This document shows, in pieces, positions 45,637 through 55,510 of a DNA stretch of 64,000 nucleotides. The translations under genes and the position numbers were made by a program. The notes under the pieces were generated by a model, which had not been told where the DNA came from, searched no databases, and worked only from the letters and a program-made list of their open reading frames with translations. Source of the DNA: Halopiger aswanensis (lineage in GTDB: Archaea; Halobacteriota; Halobacteria; Halobacteriales; Natrialbaceae); the NCBI RefSeq assembly GCF_003610195.1, contig NZ_RAPO01000002.1, forward strand, positions 1,362,402-1,426,401. Reading direction: 5' to 3'. Positions within the stretch are counted from its first letter, which is position 1. Each line of letters opens with the position of its first letter.

Positions 45637-46665
45637 ATGAGCGAGGGCAAGACGGACTCCGAACCCGATTCGGGCGCGAACGCGACGTGGGGAATCGAAC
45701 TCACGCCCGAACACCCGCCGGATCGGATCGCCGATCTGGCGGCGCTCGCGGAGGACGAAGGGTTCGATCTCGCGCTCTCGAGCAGTCACTACTTCAACCG
45801 CGATCCGTTCGTCGTGCTCTCGCGGATGGCTGCGGCGACGGACGAGATCCGGCTGGGACCGGGCGTCGTCAACCCCTACGAGAGCCATCCCGTGAAACTC
45901 GCCGCGCAGACGGCGACGATCGACGAAGTCAGCGACGGCCGCGCCGTCTTCGGCGTCGGCGCCGGCGACCGCTCCGCGCTGGCGAACCTCGGCGTCGACA
46001 GGGATCGCCCGCTCCGGCGCGTCCTCGAGACGTTCGACGTTGCGAGGGACCTCTGGGCCGGCGAGACCGTCACGCACGAGGGAACCTTCACCGCGCGGGA
46101 CGCGTCGCTCAACCTCGACGAACGGGAGATTCCGGTCTACGTCGGCGCGCAGGGGCCCCACATGCTCCGGATGAGCGCCAAGCACGCCGACGGCGTACTG
46201 ATCAACGCCGCGCACCCCAAGGACCTCGAGTGGGCCGCGGGCGAACTCGAGCAGGGGTTGGCGGAGCGACCGGACGACGCGGGAGCGTTCGAATCGCTCG
46301 CGTTCGCGAGCGTCAGCGTCGCTGGGAACGAGGACGACGCGCGCGAAGCCGCCCGGCCGCCCGTCGCCTTCATCGTCGGCGGCGCGGCGGATCCCGTTCT
46401 CGAGCGCCACGATATCGACCGCGACGCGGCGAGCGCGGTCAGCGAGGCCCTAGAGCAGGGCGACCTCGGCGAGGCCTTCGGTCGCGTGACGCCGGCGATG
46501 ATCGACGCGTTCTGCATCGCCGGAACCACCGAGACGGTCGCCGAGCGGTTCGAAGCGGCCGTAGAGTACGTCGACGGAATCGTCGTCGGCTCGCCGCTCG
46601 GGCCGGATCTCGAGGACGCGATCGAGCGAGCGAGCGACGCGTTAGCGCGTGCGACGGCGGACTGA
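45637..46665 (+). CDS. mer: F420-dependent LLM-class reductase, Mer-like
   Basis: A 342-residue TIM-barrel flavin/F420 oxidoreductase of the bacterial-luciferase class, close to methylenetetrahydromethanopterin reductase. It reads WGIELTPEHPPDRIADLAAL, SSSHYFNRDPFVVLSRMAAATD, LGPGVVNPYESHPVKLAAQTATIDEVSDGRAVFGVGAGD, and IPVYVGAQGPHMLRMSAKHADG; the nonprolyl cis-peptide region of Mer falls near GPGVVNPY. Haloarchaea lack methanopterin and use folates, so the likely substrate is methylene-tetrahydrofolate (inference). The ATG at 45637 was chosen over one at 45622. Confidence 0.88.
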   Translation: MSEGKTDSEPDSGANATWGIELTPEHPPDRIADLAALAEDEGFDLALSSSHYFNRDPFVVLSRMAAATDEIRLGPGVVNPYESHPVKLAAQTATIDEVSDGRAVFGVGAGDRSALANLGVDRDRPLRRVLETFDVARDLWAGETVTHEGTFTARDASLNLDEREIPVYVGAQGPHMLRMSAKHADGVLINAAHPKDLEWAAGELEQGLAERPDDAGAFESLAFASVSVAGNEDDAREAARPPVAFIVGGAADPVLERHDIDRDAASAVSEALEQGDLGEAFGRVTPAMIDAFCIAGTTETVAERFEAAVEYVDGIVVGSPLGPDLEDAIERASDALARATAD

Positions 46666-46719
46666 CGGCTGTCGGTTGCAGTCGCCCGGTCGTCGGAATC
46701 GCCGAAACCGGCGATCCGA

Positions 46720-46920
46720 TTAGCTGGAGGTCGAGGAGAAGAGGCTGCCGATCGCACCGAGGGTCAGGACGCCGAAGACTGCGAGCGAGAAGACGACCAG
46801 AACCATGCCGGCGAGCACCAGCAGCGGTGCGAGCCCCTCGCCCAGGGCGACGTCGGTAAAGAGCCGAGTCATCTCCGTGATGTTGTCGACGATCACGTTC
46901 AGCGGTGTGGCGGTGTCCAT
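46720..46920 (-). CDS. Small single-helix membrane protein
   Basis: A 66-residue protein with a polar N-terminus (MDTATPLNVIVDNITEMTRL) and one long hydrophobic helix or hairpin at about 30-60 (APLLVLAGMVLVVFSLAVFG and onward). No family is recognised. Support is modest: it has haloarchaeal codon use and sits alone between two opposite-strand genes. Confidence 0.55.
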   Translation of the reverse strand: MDTATPLNVIVDNITEMTRLFTDVALGEGLAPLLVLAGMVLVVFSLAVFGVLTLGAIGSLFSSTSS

Positions 46921-47092
46921 GTGTGGGGGTTGTCAGCGATGGTACTTGGCGGTGCCGGTCCCGCATCGCGGTTCGGCACGAGGGCGGCCCGATAGCGGCG
47001 ACGGTGGCGGCGACCGTGCGGAATTCGGGACCGTCGCGGCCGTCGAGGACGGAGTCGGAGCCACTAAGCCGATACCGGCCCTACCCTGTGCC

Positions 47093-47383
47093 GTGACCGA
47101 CGACGCGACCCTCTCGGACTTCGCCGTCGACGCGAGCGACGAGCGGGACGACTCGAGCGCCGCCGAGAACGTGGCCGACGAGCGCGATACTGCTCCGGAG
47201 GAACGCGACGACACCGACGGCACCGACAGAACCGATAAACCGGAGCGGACGCGAGCCGACCCGAACCCGTCACTCTCGACGTACGCGTGGGGCGAGTACG
47301 TCTGCCCTCGATGCGACGCAGAGAGCGACCGCGTCTGGCGAGACGGCGACGACTTCGTCTGTCCCGACTGCAAGGAGTGGTGA
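47093..47383 (+). CDS. Acidic protein with C-terminal zinc ribbon (DUF7573-like)
   Basis: A 96-residue protein from a GTG start. The first 60 residues are a highly acidic, low-complexity segment (ERDDSSAAENVADERDTAPE region). The C-terminus is a zinc ribbon: YAWGEYVCPRCDAESDRVW and DDFVCPDCKEW, giving two CPxC knuckles. This matches a haloarchaeal family of short zinc-ribbon proteins. No function is known. Confidence 0.75.
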   Translation: MTDDATLSDFAVDASDERDDSSAAENVADERDTAPEERDDTDGTDRTDKPERTRADPNPSLSTYAWGEYVCPRCDAESDRVWRDGDDFVCPDCKEW

Positions 47384-47529
47384 GGGGCTCGAGCGGCGAC
47401 GGCCGCCGAAATACCGGATACAGGCGTTCCCGACCTAATAGACTATTTAGTTTCGTGAGCGACGGCGCCGTCGATCGATCCGGCCACAACATACAGAAGT
47501 AATGATGTAATATTTCGTAATAGATACTC

Positions 47530-50136
47530 ATGGAGTGGTCGGTTCGGTCCGTACGGCGGAGGGTTCGGCGGCTCGTTCCCGCGGCAGTCAGGGAGCGATA
47601 CGCGCTGAAGTTCGGTATCGTGTTGCTGTTGTTGGGCCTCTCGATCGGCGCCCTGGGCTTCGCCGCGACGGGGGCGATCACCGACAGCGTCGAGTCGACG
47701 GCCCTCGAGGAGCAAGAGGAGACAGCGATCCGGGAGGCGAAGGCGTTCGACGACTGGAACGCGCGAAACGAGAACTTCGTCGTCGCGTCGGCGGGAGCCC
47801 CGGTCGTCGCGTCGGGGGACGTCAACGAGACGAAAGCGTACCTCGAGGACATCTACTACGATCTTCCCGACGAACGGATGCACGCCCTCTACGTGGATAC
47901 CGAGAGCGGCGAGGTCGTCGCCGGCGTCGATACTACCGCTGAGACGCTCGCGGAGATCAAATTCCCCGACACGAACGAGCTCGGCGATCTGTCGACGCAC
48001 TACGTGCAGCGGACCGAACCCTACGCGATGCCGGATCAGCTCGGACTGGCGGCGGACGAACACCCCGTCGTGTCGTACTACATTGGGGTCGGCGAGGACG
48101 CCGACCGCGCGCTAGTGTTCACGTTCGCGCTCTCGGATCGAACCGGCGATTACGCGACGCAGACGAGCGGCGACACCGTCGTGACGATCCTTGACGAGGA
48201 GGGTCGGATCGTCGGTGACAACAGGAAGCTCGGCTACGGCGGCGACGAGGCGAACGCGAGTTTCGGCCGCCAGTACGAGGGCTACGAGCGGTTTCAGGAG
48301 CTGGCAGCGCTGGACGGGCCGGGCGCCGCGACGGTTGAAGGGCGACCCAGCGAGGCGCTCCGCGGGGCGCCCTACGAGTTCGCGCCCGACGACTACGTCG
48401 TCGGCTACCACACGACCGCGGAGGGCTGGTCCGTGCTGGTCCACACGAGCGAAGCCGACGCCCTCGGGTTCGTCACCACGGTCAACCGGTTCGGCTACCT
48501 CATCACGGTCATCGGCGTCGGACTGATCGGCGTGTTCGGCGTGGTCGTGGGCCGCAACACGGCCACGTCCATCCGAACCCTCTCGAGCAGGGCCGCCGAG
48601 ATCAGGGAAGGCGAGTACGACGTCGACCTCGAGACGGAGCGGGTCGACGAGATCGGCGACCTCTACCGGACCGTTGACGAGATGCGCGAGTCCCTCGTCA
48701 CCCGAATCGAGGAATCCGAACGGACGCGCGAGCAGGCCGAGAAAGCTCGCGATCGGGCCGACGAGGCCCGGGAGGAGGCCGAATCGGCCAAACGGCGCGC
48801 CGAACAGACCCGCCGGGAGGCCCAAGAACAAAACGAGTACCTCGAGCGGAAAGCCGCCGAATACTGCGACGTGATGGGCGAGTGCGCCGACGGCGACCTC
48901 ACCCAGCGGCTCGATCCCGCCGCCGAGAGCGAGCCGATGGCCGAGATCGCGACGACGTTCAACGCGACGGTGGACGATATCGAGCGGACGATCGCGAGGA
49001 TCTCGGCGTTCGCCGGCGACGTCGCCGACGCCAGCGACGACGTTCGAGCGGAGTGTACCGACCTCGAGGCGACGAACGACAGCGTCGCCGACTCGGTCGA
49101 GGAGATCACGGCGGTGACGGACGAGCAGAACGAGCGGATGGAGGCGATCGCGACGGAGATCCAGGGGATGTCCGCGACGATCGAAGAGATCGCCTCGACC
49201 GCCGACAGCCTCGCGGACACCTCCCGGCGGGCCGCCCGGGGGGCGAACGAAGGGATCGCCACCGCCGAAGACGTCGGCGAGGAAATGGAACGCATCGAAC
49301 GGCGGGCGGACGCCGCCCTCGAGGAGATGCGCGCGCTCGAGGATTCGATGGCCGAGATCGACGAGATCGTCGGCGTAATTACGGATATCGCCGATCAGAC
49401 GAACATCCTCGCGCTGAACGCCTCTATCGAGGCCGCTCACGCGGGCGGCGACGGGACGAACGGGGCCGGCTTCGCGACCGTCGCCCAAGAGGTCAAGCAA
49501 CTCGCCGAGGAGACCAAAACTTCGGCGGCGGAGATCGAGTCGTTGATCGACACCGTTCAGGCCCAAACCGACAGGACCGTCGACGAGATGGCGACCATGC
49601 GCGAGCGCGTGATCGAGGGCGCTGAGACGGTCGAGCAGTCCGTCTCAGCATTCGAGGAAATCGAGGCGGAGGTCTCGGCGGCGGACCACGGCGTTCAGGA
49701 GATCAACGACGCGACTGACGCGATCGCCGACTCCACCCAGGACCTCGTTCCGATGGCCGAAGACGTGACGGCCCTGAGCGATAGGACCGCCCGAGAGGCG
49801 GCCGCCGTCGCCGAGAGCGTCTCCGACCAGACGGCAGCGATCGCGACCGTCTCCCGGAACGCGAACGACTTGTCCGAACGGTCACGAACGCTCCGGGACC
49901 TGCTCGACGAGTTCGCGATCGATCGCGGGGAGATCGACGGAACGGCCAGCCTCGAGAGCGGGGCCGGACGGGACGAGACCGTCGAACTCGAGTTTGCGAG
50001 CGGTACCGGGACGCAAGCCCGAGACGAGGGGACGAGCGACCTCGAGACGATCGGGTCGGAAACGAAAACGGAACTAGAAACGGCGACGGCTACGGACGAC
50101 GGTGAATCGGCGGATCTCGAGCCGAGAGACGACTGA
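47530..50136 (+). CDS. Methyl-accepting chemotaxis transducer with extracellular sensor
   Basis: An 868-residue membrane transducer. TM1 spans about 27-50, an extracellular Cache-like sensor domain 51-315, TM2 about 320-342, then HAMP (about 343-395), a helical coiled linker rich in Glu/Ala/Arg (395-445) and a second HAMP-like unit (445-500). The cytoplasmic signalling domain has the hairpin tip IADQTNILALNASIEAAHAGG at about 620-641, so it should contact CheA/CheW. Gln/Glu pairs along the helices are possible methylation sites. The last 70 residues are acidic and disordered. No ligand is evident. TGTAATATTT at 47506 may be its TATA box, though it is close to the ATG. Confidence 0.92.
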   Translation: MEWSVRSVRRRVRRLVPAAVRERYALKFGIVLLLLGLSIGALGFAATGAITDSVESTALEEQEETAIREAKAFDDWNARNENFVVASAGAPVVASGDVNETKAYLEDIYYDLPDERMHALYVDTESGEVVAGVDTTAETLAEIKFPDTNELGDLSTHYVQRTEPYAMPDQLGLAADEHPVVSYYIGVGEDADRALVFTFALSDRTGDYATQTSGDTVVTILDEEGRIVGDNRKLGYGGDEANASFGRQYEGYERFQELAALDGPGAATVEGRPSEALRGAPYEFAPDDYVVGYHTTAEGWSVLVHTSEADALGFVTTVNRFGYLITVIGVGLIGVFGVVVGRNTATSIRTLSSRAAEIREGEYDVDLETERVDEIGDLYRTVDEMRESLVTRIEESERTREQAEKARDRADEAREEAESAKRRAEQTRREAQEQNEYLERKAAEYCDVMGECADGDLTQRLDPAAESEPMAEIATTFNATVDDIERTIARISAFAGDVADASDDVRAECTDLEATNDSVADSVEEITAVTDEQNERMEAIATEIQGMSATIEEIASTADSLADTSRRAARGANEGIATAEDVGEEMERIERRADAALEEMRALEDSMAEIDEIVGVITDIADQTNILALNASIEAAHAGGDGTNGAGFATVAQEVKQLAEETKTSAAEIESLIDTVQAQTDRTVDEMATMRERVIEGAETVEQSVSAFEEIEAEVSAADHGVQEINDATDAIADSTQDLVPMAEDVTALSDRTAREAAAVAESVSDQTAAIATVSRNANDLSERSRTLRDLLDEFAIDRGEIDGTASLESGAGRDETVELEFASGTGTQARDEGTSDLETIGSETKTELETATATDDGESADLEPRDD

Positions 50137-50384
50137 GACGCGAGACGCCGCGGAAGTGGACGACGTCGATCCGGTCGCCGGGCGGCGGATCGTCTCGGGC
50201 GCGTCGCCGCCCATCGCGGTGACGATCCCCCTGGCAGAACGCGATCCGGTTGCGCTCGCTGTCGGAGGCGTCGACCGTGGGCCGGCACGCCTCGAGGCTT
50301 CGACGAGCCCGCCGTTATAGACGTTTCAAAGCGGGGCCGTCATTCGGACCCCGGTACAAAGACCACTACAGCGCGCCCCGAACA

Positions 50385-50392
50385 TTTATATC
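50385..50392 (+). promoter_or_regulatory. TATA box of the cold-shock gene
   Basis: TTTATATC is centred about 29 bases upstream of the ATG at 50418, so the transcript would have little or no leader; the GAGGTG at 50410 is then too close to serve as a Shine-Dalgarno site. Confidence 0.6.
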
Positions 50393-50417
50393 TCCGTCAT
50401 GGTTCTATAGAGGTGCA

Positions 50418-50612
50418 ATGGCGAAAGGTACGGTCGCATTCTTCAACGACACTGGCGGCTACGGGTTCATCGAGACTGAGGATTCGGACGAGGACGTGTT
50501 CTTCCACATGGAGGACGTCGGCGGCCCCGACCTCGAGGAGGGGCAGGAGGTCGAATTCGACATCGAGCAGGCCGATAAGGGCCCGCGCGCGACTAACGTC
50601 GAGCGACTATAG
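50418..50612 (+). CDS. cspA: Cold-shock domain protein
   Basis: A 64-residue single cold-shock domain (OB fold) that binds single-stranded nucleic acid. RNP1-like [17 protein letters not shown] (3-19) and RNP2-like DVFFHMEDV (27-35) are intact; it ends [12 protein letters not shown]. In frame the ATG could be placed further upstream, but the TATA box and the family start (MAKGTVAFF) fix it here. The 281 bases upstream (50137-50417) hold no gene I can support. Confidence 0.95.
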   Translation: MAKGTVAFFNDTGGYGFIETEDSDEDVFFHMEDVGGPDLEEGQEVEFDIEQADKGPRATNVERL

Positions 50613-50943
50613 ACGGACCGTCAAGAGGTATCGTTTTCCGATCATCACGTGGGTAGCGACGGCTGTCTCGTTCTAACGGCCGGCTGCATCGGACTCGTCC
50701 GTCGGAGTGAGTGATGAGTGTGAGCGCGAAATCACCGACTGATGGCGACGAGACGGTCGTCCGCAACGCCGACGCAGGAAACCGCCGGCAACAGCGTCAT
50801 CACGGTCTATACCGAACACGTACGCGAGCCGACACAAGGCCTATATTCCGGAACGCCCGATGACGGAGCAACAGCGATGCGCCGCTATCTCCCCGCTATC
50901 GACCGCCGATCGCCCTCGCCGACCGACGCTCGAGACGACCACG
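50613..50943. other. Intergenic region upstream of moxR
   Basis: No gene is supported. CCTATATTCC at about 50841 is a TATA-like element that would give the moxR operon a transcript start near 50868 and a leader of about 75 bases. Confidence 0.4.
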
Positions 50944-51981
50944 ATGACTGATACAGACCCGACGCCTGCGACGGAGTCGAGCGACGAGAGCGTCGACCCG
51001 CTCCCGATATCGACGGTTACGGAGCTCTGCGAGGACATCGCGGCGAACGTCTCGCGGGTCATCGTCGGCCACGACGACGTGATCGATCACGTCGTGATCG
51101 CGCTGCTTGCCAGGGGGCACGTCCTGCTCGACGACGTGCCCGGCGTCGGCAAGACGATGCTCGCCCGATCGATCGCGACGTCGGTCGACTGCGAGTTCCA
51201 GCGGGTACAGTTCACGCCCGATCTGCTCCCGCCGGACGTCACCGGCGTCAACGTCTTCAACCAGAAGACCCGCGAGTTCGAGTTCCAGCCCGGCCCCGTC
51301 TTCGGCAACATCGTGCTCGGCGACGAGATCAACCGCGCGCCGCCGAAGACCCAGTCCGCGCTGCTGGAAGCCATGGAGGAGGAACAGGTCACGGTCGACG
51401 GCCGGACCCGCGCGCTCCCGGATCCGTTCACCGTCATCGCGACGCAAAACGCCGTCGAGCCGAACCAGACGTACGAACTCCCCCTGGCCGAACTCGACCG
51501 GTTCATGAAGAAACTCCACCTGGGCTATCCCACGCCCGAGGAGGAGACCGAACTGCTCGGCCGCACCGTCGGCCACCACCCCATCGAGTCGCTCGAGCCG
51601 GTGACCGACCGGGAGACGATCGTCCGCGCCCGCGAGACGATTGCCGGCGTTCGCGTCGAGGAACCGGTCCGGTCGTACGCGGCGCGGCTCGCCGAGTACA
51701 CCCGCGAAAATGCACGCATCGGCGTCAGCCCGCGCGGGACGATCGCCCTGCTGCGTGCGGCACAGGCCCGCGCCGTCGCCAACGGCCGGGAGTACGTGCT
51801 TCCGGACGACGTGCAAGTAGAGGCCCGGGCCGTCATGCGACACCGGATCCAGACCGACGACCGGGACCGCGACGGCGACGCCGTCGTCGACGACGCGCTC
51901 GAGCGGGTACCGATCGAGGGATCGCGGCGAGACGACACCGACACCGACGGCGTTCGGGCGGGCGCACGCGACCGACCATAG
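50944..51981 (+). CDS. MoxR-type AAA ATPase
   Basis: A 345-residue MoxR family ATPase, probably a chaperone for assembly of membrane or extracellular partners. Walker A is DVPGVGKTML (about 57-66), Walker B LGDEINRAPPKTQSALLEAMEE, then TQNAVEP (sensor 1 region) and the C-terminal lid with ISPRGTIALLRAAQARA-like sequence (GVSPRGTIALLRAAQARAVA). The tail is acidic and disordered. It is the first gene of a moxR-DUF58-transglutaminase operon, with 15 bases to the next start. An in-frame ATG at 50860 is less likely. Confidence 0.92.
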   Translation: MTDTDPTPATESSDESVDPLPISTVTELCEDIAANVSRVIVGHDDVIDHVVIALLARGHVLLDDVPGVGKTMLARSIATSVDCEFQRVQFTPDLLPPDVTGVNVFNQKTREFEFQPGPVFGNIVLGDEINRAPPKTQSALLEAMEEEQVTVDGRTRALPDPFTVIATQNAVEPNQTYELPLAELDRFMKKLHLGYPTPEEETELLGRTVGHHPIESLEPVTDRETIVRARETIAGVRVEEPVRSYAARLAEYTRENARIGVSPRGTIALLRAAQARAVANGREYVLPDDVQVEARAVMRHRIQTDDRDRDGDAVVDDALERVPIEGSRRDDTDTDGVRAGARDRP

Positions 51982-51996
51982 ATAGAAACCGAAGCG

Positions 51997-53040
51997 ATGC
52001 AACTCACACGACGCGGCTGGCTGGTACTCGCGGTCGTCGCCGCCTCGCTGGCGATGAGCTGGCAGTACGGCCCGCGGTCGTTGAACGCCGTCGTCACGCC
52101 GCTGGCGGTCGCGTTCGTCGTCGGGCTCGTCACGACCGCACGGATCGGACGACCGACCGTCCGCCGACACGCCATCGAGCCGGGTCCGGTCGGCGAGACT
52201 CGAACGGTCGCGGTGACGATCGAAACCGACGGGGCGATCGCCGCGACGGTCGCCGATACCGTCGGCGACGGCCTCGAGCCCGTCGAGACTGACGGCGAGC
52301 CAGTCATCGAGACGACGGTCGCCGACGAGACGCAGATCGCGTACGACATTGCGCTCGAGGACCGCGGCGAGCGCGCCGTCGGCCCGCTGTCGATCACCGT
52401 CAGCGACGTCTTCGGCCTCGTCGAGCGCACGTTCGAGGACGACGAGACGGTCTCCGTGCTGGTCTATCCGCCCGTCCACGATCTCCGCGGCTCGGCCGCG
52501 CCGCTCCAAACGCTCGCGGCCGAAGGGGCGGCGCCGGATCGGGAAGAGTTCGACCGCCTCCGGGAGTACCGCCGCGGCGACTCGCTGCGGAACGTCCACT
52601 GGAAAGCCGCCGCCAAGCGCCCGGACGACGACCTCGTCGTCGCGGAGTACGCCACCGCCGACGAGGCCCGCGCGCTCTCGATCGCCGCCGAGTGCGAGCC
52701 CGGCCAAAGCGACGAGCTCGCGGCGGCCGTCGCGAGCCTCGCGACGCACTTCCTCGAGCGCGACCGGCCGGTCGGCGTGACCGTCGGTACCGACGCGGTG
52801 GGGCCAGCGACCGGACGCCAGCACCGGCGCGATCTCCTGCAGTTGCTCGCCAGGGTCGAATCCGGCTCGCTCGAGGACCGAGAACGAAACGATGCGGACG
52901 TCCTCGTCAGGGCGGACCGCGACGGGATACGCGTCGTCGTCGACGAGCGCGCGGTGCCGTTCGAACGACTCGTCGCGGACGTCGGCGGAACGGGACGGGC
53001 GGCAGATGAGCGCAACGGCGACACGGCGGTGGTGGCATGA
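51997..53040 (+). CDS. DUF58 domain membrane protein
   Basis: A 347-residue protein with two N-terminal membrane helices (about 7-22 and 30-48) and a DUF58 domain. The diagnostic segment is DREEFDRLREYRRGDSLRNV followed by HWKAAAKRPDDDLVVAEY at about 190-225. DUF58 proteins regularly accompany MoxR and transglutaminase genes. The stop overlaps the next start by ATGA. Its exact role is not established. Confidence 0.9.
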   Translation: MQLTRRGWLVLAVVAASLAMSWQYGPRSLNAVVTPLAVAFVVGLVTTARIGRPTVRRHAIEPGPVGETRTVAVTIETDGAIAATVADTVGDGLEPVETDGEPVIETTVADETQIAYDIALEDRGERAVGPLSITVSDVFGLVERTFEDDETVSVLVYPPVHDLRGSAAPLQTLAAEGAAPDREEFDRLREYRRGDSLRNVHWKAAAKRPDDDLVVAEYATADEARALSIAAECEPGQSDELAAAVASLATHFLERDRPVGVTVGTDAVGPATGRQHRRDLLQLLARVESGSLEDRERNDADVLVRADRDGIRVVVDERAVPFERLVADVGGTGRAADERNGDTAVVA

Positions 53041-55445
53041 GTACGGATTCGCGGACGCAGTCGCGAGCGCAGTCACGGCCGAGCGCCGACGAAACGGCCG
53101 ATCGATTCGGAATCGGAAGCCCCACCGATAGCGGACTCTTTCGCCTGCTCGCGCTCGGCTGCGTGTTGCTGCTGACCGCATCGTACCTATCCGTCCTCTA
53201 CGAGGTGACCCGTATCGTCGGCGGCACCCGATCGCTGCTCCTGCTCGTCGGGACGATGCTGGTCGCGGCGACCGTCCTCGCGCGGACGATCCGCCCCCGA
53301 ACCGCGACGGCGGCGGCGCTCGTCGCAGCCGGCCTCGGCTTCGCCTACTACCTCGAGACCAGCGGCGTCGGAATCGGCGTCGTCACGACGGCGACCGACG
53401 CGATCATCGCGGACGTGATCACGCTCGCGACCGGTCTCGAGTTGCTCCAGATGGTCGAGGCGGGCGTCTGGACGCTGGGGTTCGCACCCGGCCCTGCCTT
53501 CCTGTCGTGGTATCTCGCCGTCCGTGGCCGATACGGGCTGAGCGTCCTCCCCGGCGGCTTCGCGCTGCTCTTTCTCGTTCTGACCGGCGACGCCGGGACG
53601 CTGGTGACGCTGCTGGGCACGCTTGCCGCACTCGGCGCGGTCGGCTTCGGCGAACTCGAGCGCCGGGGCGGCACGGGTGCGGTCGCACAGATCGACTTGC
53701 TCGCGGTCACGGTCGCCGCGATCGTCGTCCTCTCGCTGTCGGTGACCGTCGTCCCCGGCGGCCCGGCCAGTCCGGCGACGGCCGGCCTCGAGACCAGCAA
53801 CGCGGGAACCCTCGAGGGGACGATCGACTCGGCTACGGAGCGCTCCCAGATCGGCGGGTCGGTCGAACTCTCGCCGGATCCCCGGTTCCGGGTCGAATCG
53901 GAGCAGCCGTCCTACTGGCGAACGGGCGTCTACGACCGCTATACCGGCGACGAGTGGATCAGAACCGGCCAAAACCGGCCCCTCGAGGGCGGCGCCGCTC
54001 TCGATCCGCCGCCGGGGCAGTACGAGACGGTGACCCAGACCGTCACGGCGGAGACGGAACTCGGCGTGATGCCCGCCGCCGCACAGCCGGTCGGGGTCGA
54101 CGGCGACGCCGCCAGGTACGCGACCGCCTCCATTCACGGCCAGGTGCGACCGCAGACGACGCTGCTCGAGGGCGACAGCTACACCGTCGAGAGCGCGGTG
54201 CCGAACCCAATTCCGGGCAAACTCAACGATGCCGGCACCGACTACCCGGCCGAAGTCGAGGAGTACTACCTGCAGACGCCGGAGAGTCTGTCGCCGGCGT
54301 TCGAGGAGCGGACGGCCGAGATCACGGCCTCGGCCACCACCCCCTACGAGACGGCCCGCATCGTCGAGAACCACCTTCGGTCGTCCAAGTCGTACTCGCT
54401 CGACATCGAACGGCCCGAGAGCGACGTTTCCGAGGCGTTCCTGCTCGAGATGGACGAGGGCTACTGCGTCTACTTCGCGACGACGATGACCCAGATGCTG
54501 CGAAGCGAAGGGATTCCCGCGCGGTACGTCACCGGCTACACGACCGGCGAGCAGGTCGGCGAGGACGAGTACCTCGTCCGCGGCGTCAACGCCCACGCGT
54601 GGGTCGAGGTCTACTTCCCGGGCCAGGGCTGGGTTCCCTTCGACCCGACGCCGCCGAGCGAGCGCGAAACCGTCCACCAGTCCCAACTCGAGGACGACGA
54701 CGCGGACACGCCCGGGGCGGACGCGCCGACGGACGAAGAGAGTTCGTCGACCGACGACGAGCCGGCACAGTCCGACGACCCGGCACAGACCGACGAGAAC
54801 GAGCCGAGCGATGACCCCGCCGAGGACCCGACGAACGACAGCGAGTCCGAATCGCAGTCGGCGTCACAGTCCGCGAACGACACCGAGCCGCAATCGGAGA
54901 ACAATACGACGACGTCGGACGGAGAAACGGACACCGAGAACGACGCAAACGAAGCGGCGGACGGCGATCCCGGCCTCGGCGCTTCCCTGTACGAACTCCT
55001 CACGGTGACCCGCGAGACGGCCGCCCTCACGGCCGTGCTTCTGGTCGGCACCGTCGCCGTCGCCCACCGAACCGACGCGACGACGCGCGCCCGGCGCACC
55101 GTCGGCCTGTACTGGCACGGCCGCCGCGGCGAGCCGGACCGCGACGCCGAGCGCGCCTTCGACCGCCTCGAGCGACTGCTCGCGCGCGAGTATCGGCCGC
55201 GCCGGCGCGGCGAATCGCCGCGACAGTATCTCGCGGCCCTGGCGGCAACCGCGGAGGGGGAAGCGACGGACAGGTCCACGGCCGCGGTTCCGCTGCCGCT
55301 CGACGAGCGAGCGGAACGGGTGCTCGAGTGCCACGAGCGGGCCGTTTACGGCGGTGGCGTCGATCGAGCGGCGGCGGACGAGGCGATCGAAATCGTCGAC
55401 GACCTGGCTCGCGAGCGACTGCCGGTGATCGGTCGCGACCGCTGA
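53037..55445 (+). CDS. Transglutaminase-like membrane protein (TgpA type)
   Basis: An 802-residue protein. About six or seven membrane helices lie in 30-250, then an extracellular domain with a transglutaminase-like core; the catalytic triad reads C477 (DEGYCVYFATTM), H520 (GVNAHAWVEVYF) and D536 (WVPFDPTPP). A long acidic Ser/Asp/Glu linker (about 548-645) leads to one further membrane helix (about 660-680) and a cytosolic C-terminal domain resembling DUF4129 (FDRLERLLAREYRPRRRGESPRQYL). It is coupled to the DUF58 gene by a 4-base overlap. It probably acts on cell-surface protein or peptide substrates, which are unknown. Confidence 0.92.
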   Translation: MSTDSRTQSRAQSRPSADETADRFGIGSPTDSGLFRLLALGCVLLLTASYLSVLYEVTRIVGGTRSLLLLVGTMLVAATVLARTIRPRTATAAALVAAGLGFAYYLETSGVGIGVVTTATDAIIADVITLATGLELLQMVEAGVWTLGFAPGPAFLSWYLAVRGRYGLSVLPGGFALLFLVLTGDAGTLVTLLGTLAALGAVGFGELERRGGTGAVAQIDLLAVTVAAIVVLSLSVTVVPGGPASPATAGLETSNAGTLEGTIDSATERSQIGGSVELSPDPRFRVESEQPSYWRTGVYDRYTGDEWIRTGQNRPLEGGAALDPPPGQYETVTQTVTAETELGVMPAAAQPVGVDGDAARYATASIHGQVRPQTTLLEGDSYTVESAVPNPIPGKLNDAGTDYPAEVEEYYLQTPESLSPAFEERTAEITASATTPYETARIVENHLRSSKSYSLDIERPESDVSEAFLLEMDEGYCVYFATTMTQMLRSEGIPARYVTGYTTGEQVGEDEYLVRGVNAHAWVEVYFPGQGWVPFDPTPPSERETVHQSQLEDDDADTPGADAPTDEESSSTDDEPAQSDDPAQTDENEPSDDPAEDPTNDSESESQSASQSANDTEPQSENNTTTSDGETDTENDANEAADGDPGLGASLYELLTVTRETAALTAVLLVGTVAVAHRTDATTRARRTVGLYWHGRRGEPDRDAERAFDRLERLLAREYRPRRRGESPRQYLAALAATAEGEATDRSTAAVPLPLDERAERVLECHERAVYGGGVDRAAADEAIEIVDDLARERLPVIGRDR

Positions 55446-55510
55446 CGTGTCCGTTCCTGACGGACGATCGTTCAAAAAAGATCGCTGGAGGGCATGCGGG
55501 TCCCGATAGT

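Noticed and set aside
44491..46410. 639-codon minus-strand frame spanning several genes
   Set aside because: It covers cofE, methyltransferase and mer in antisense; the C-terminal half is Arg/Ser-rich noise.
48112..49566. 484-codon minus-strand frame opposite the chemotaxis transducer
   Set aside because: Antisense shadow with no recognisable motif.
53187..54686. 499-codon minus-strand frame opposite the transglutaminase gene
   Set aside because: Antisense shadow of a gene with a clear catalytic triad.
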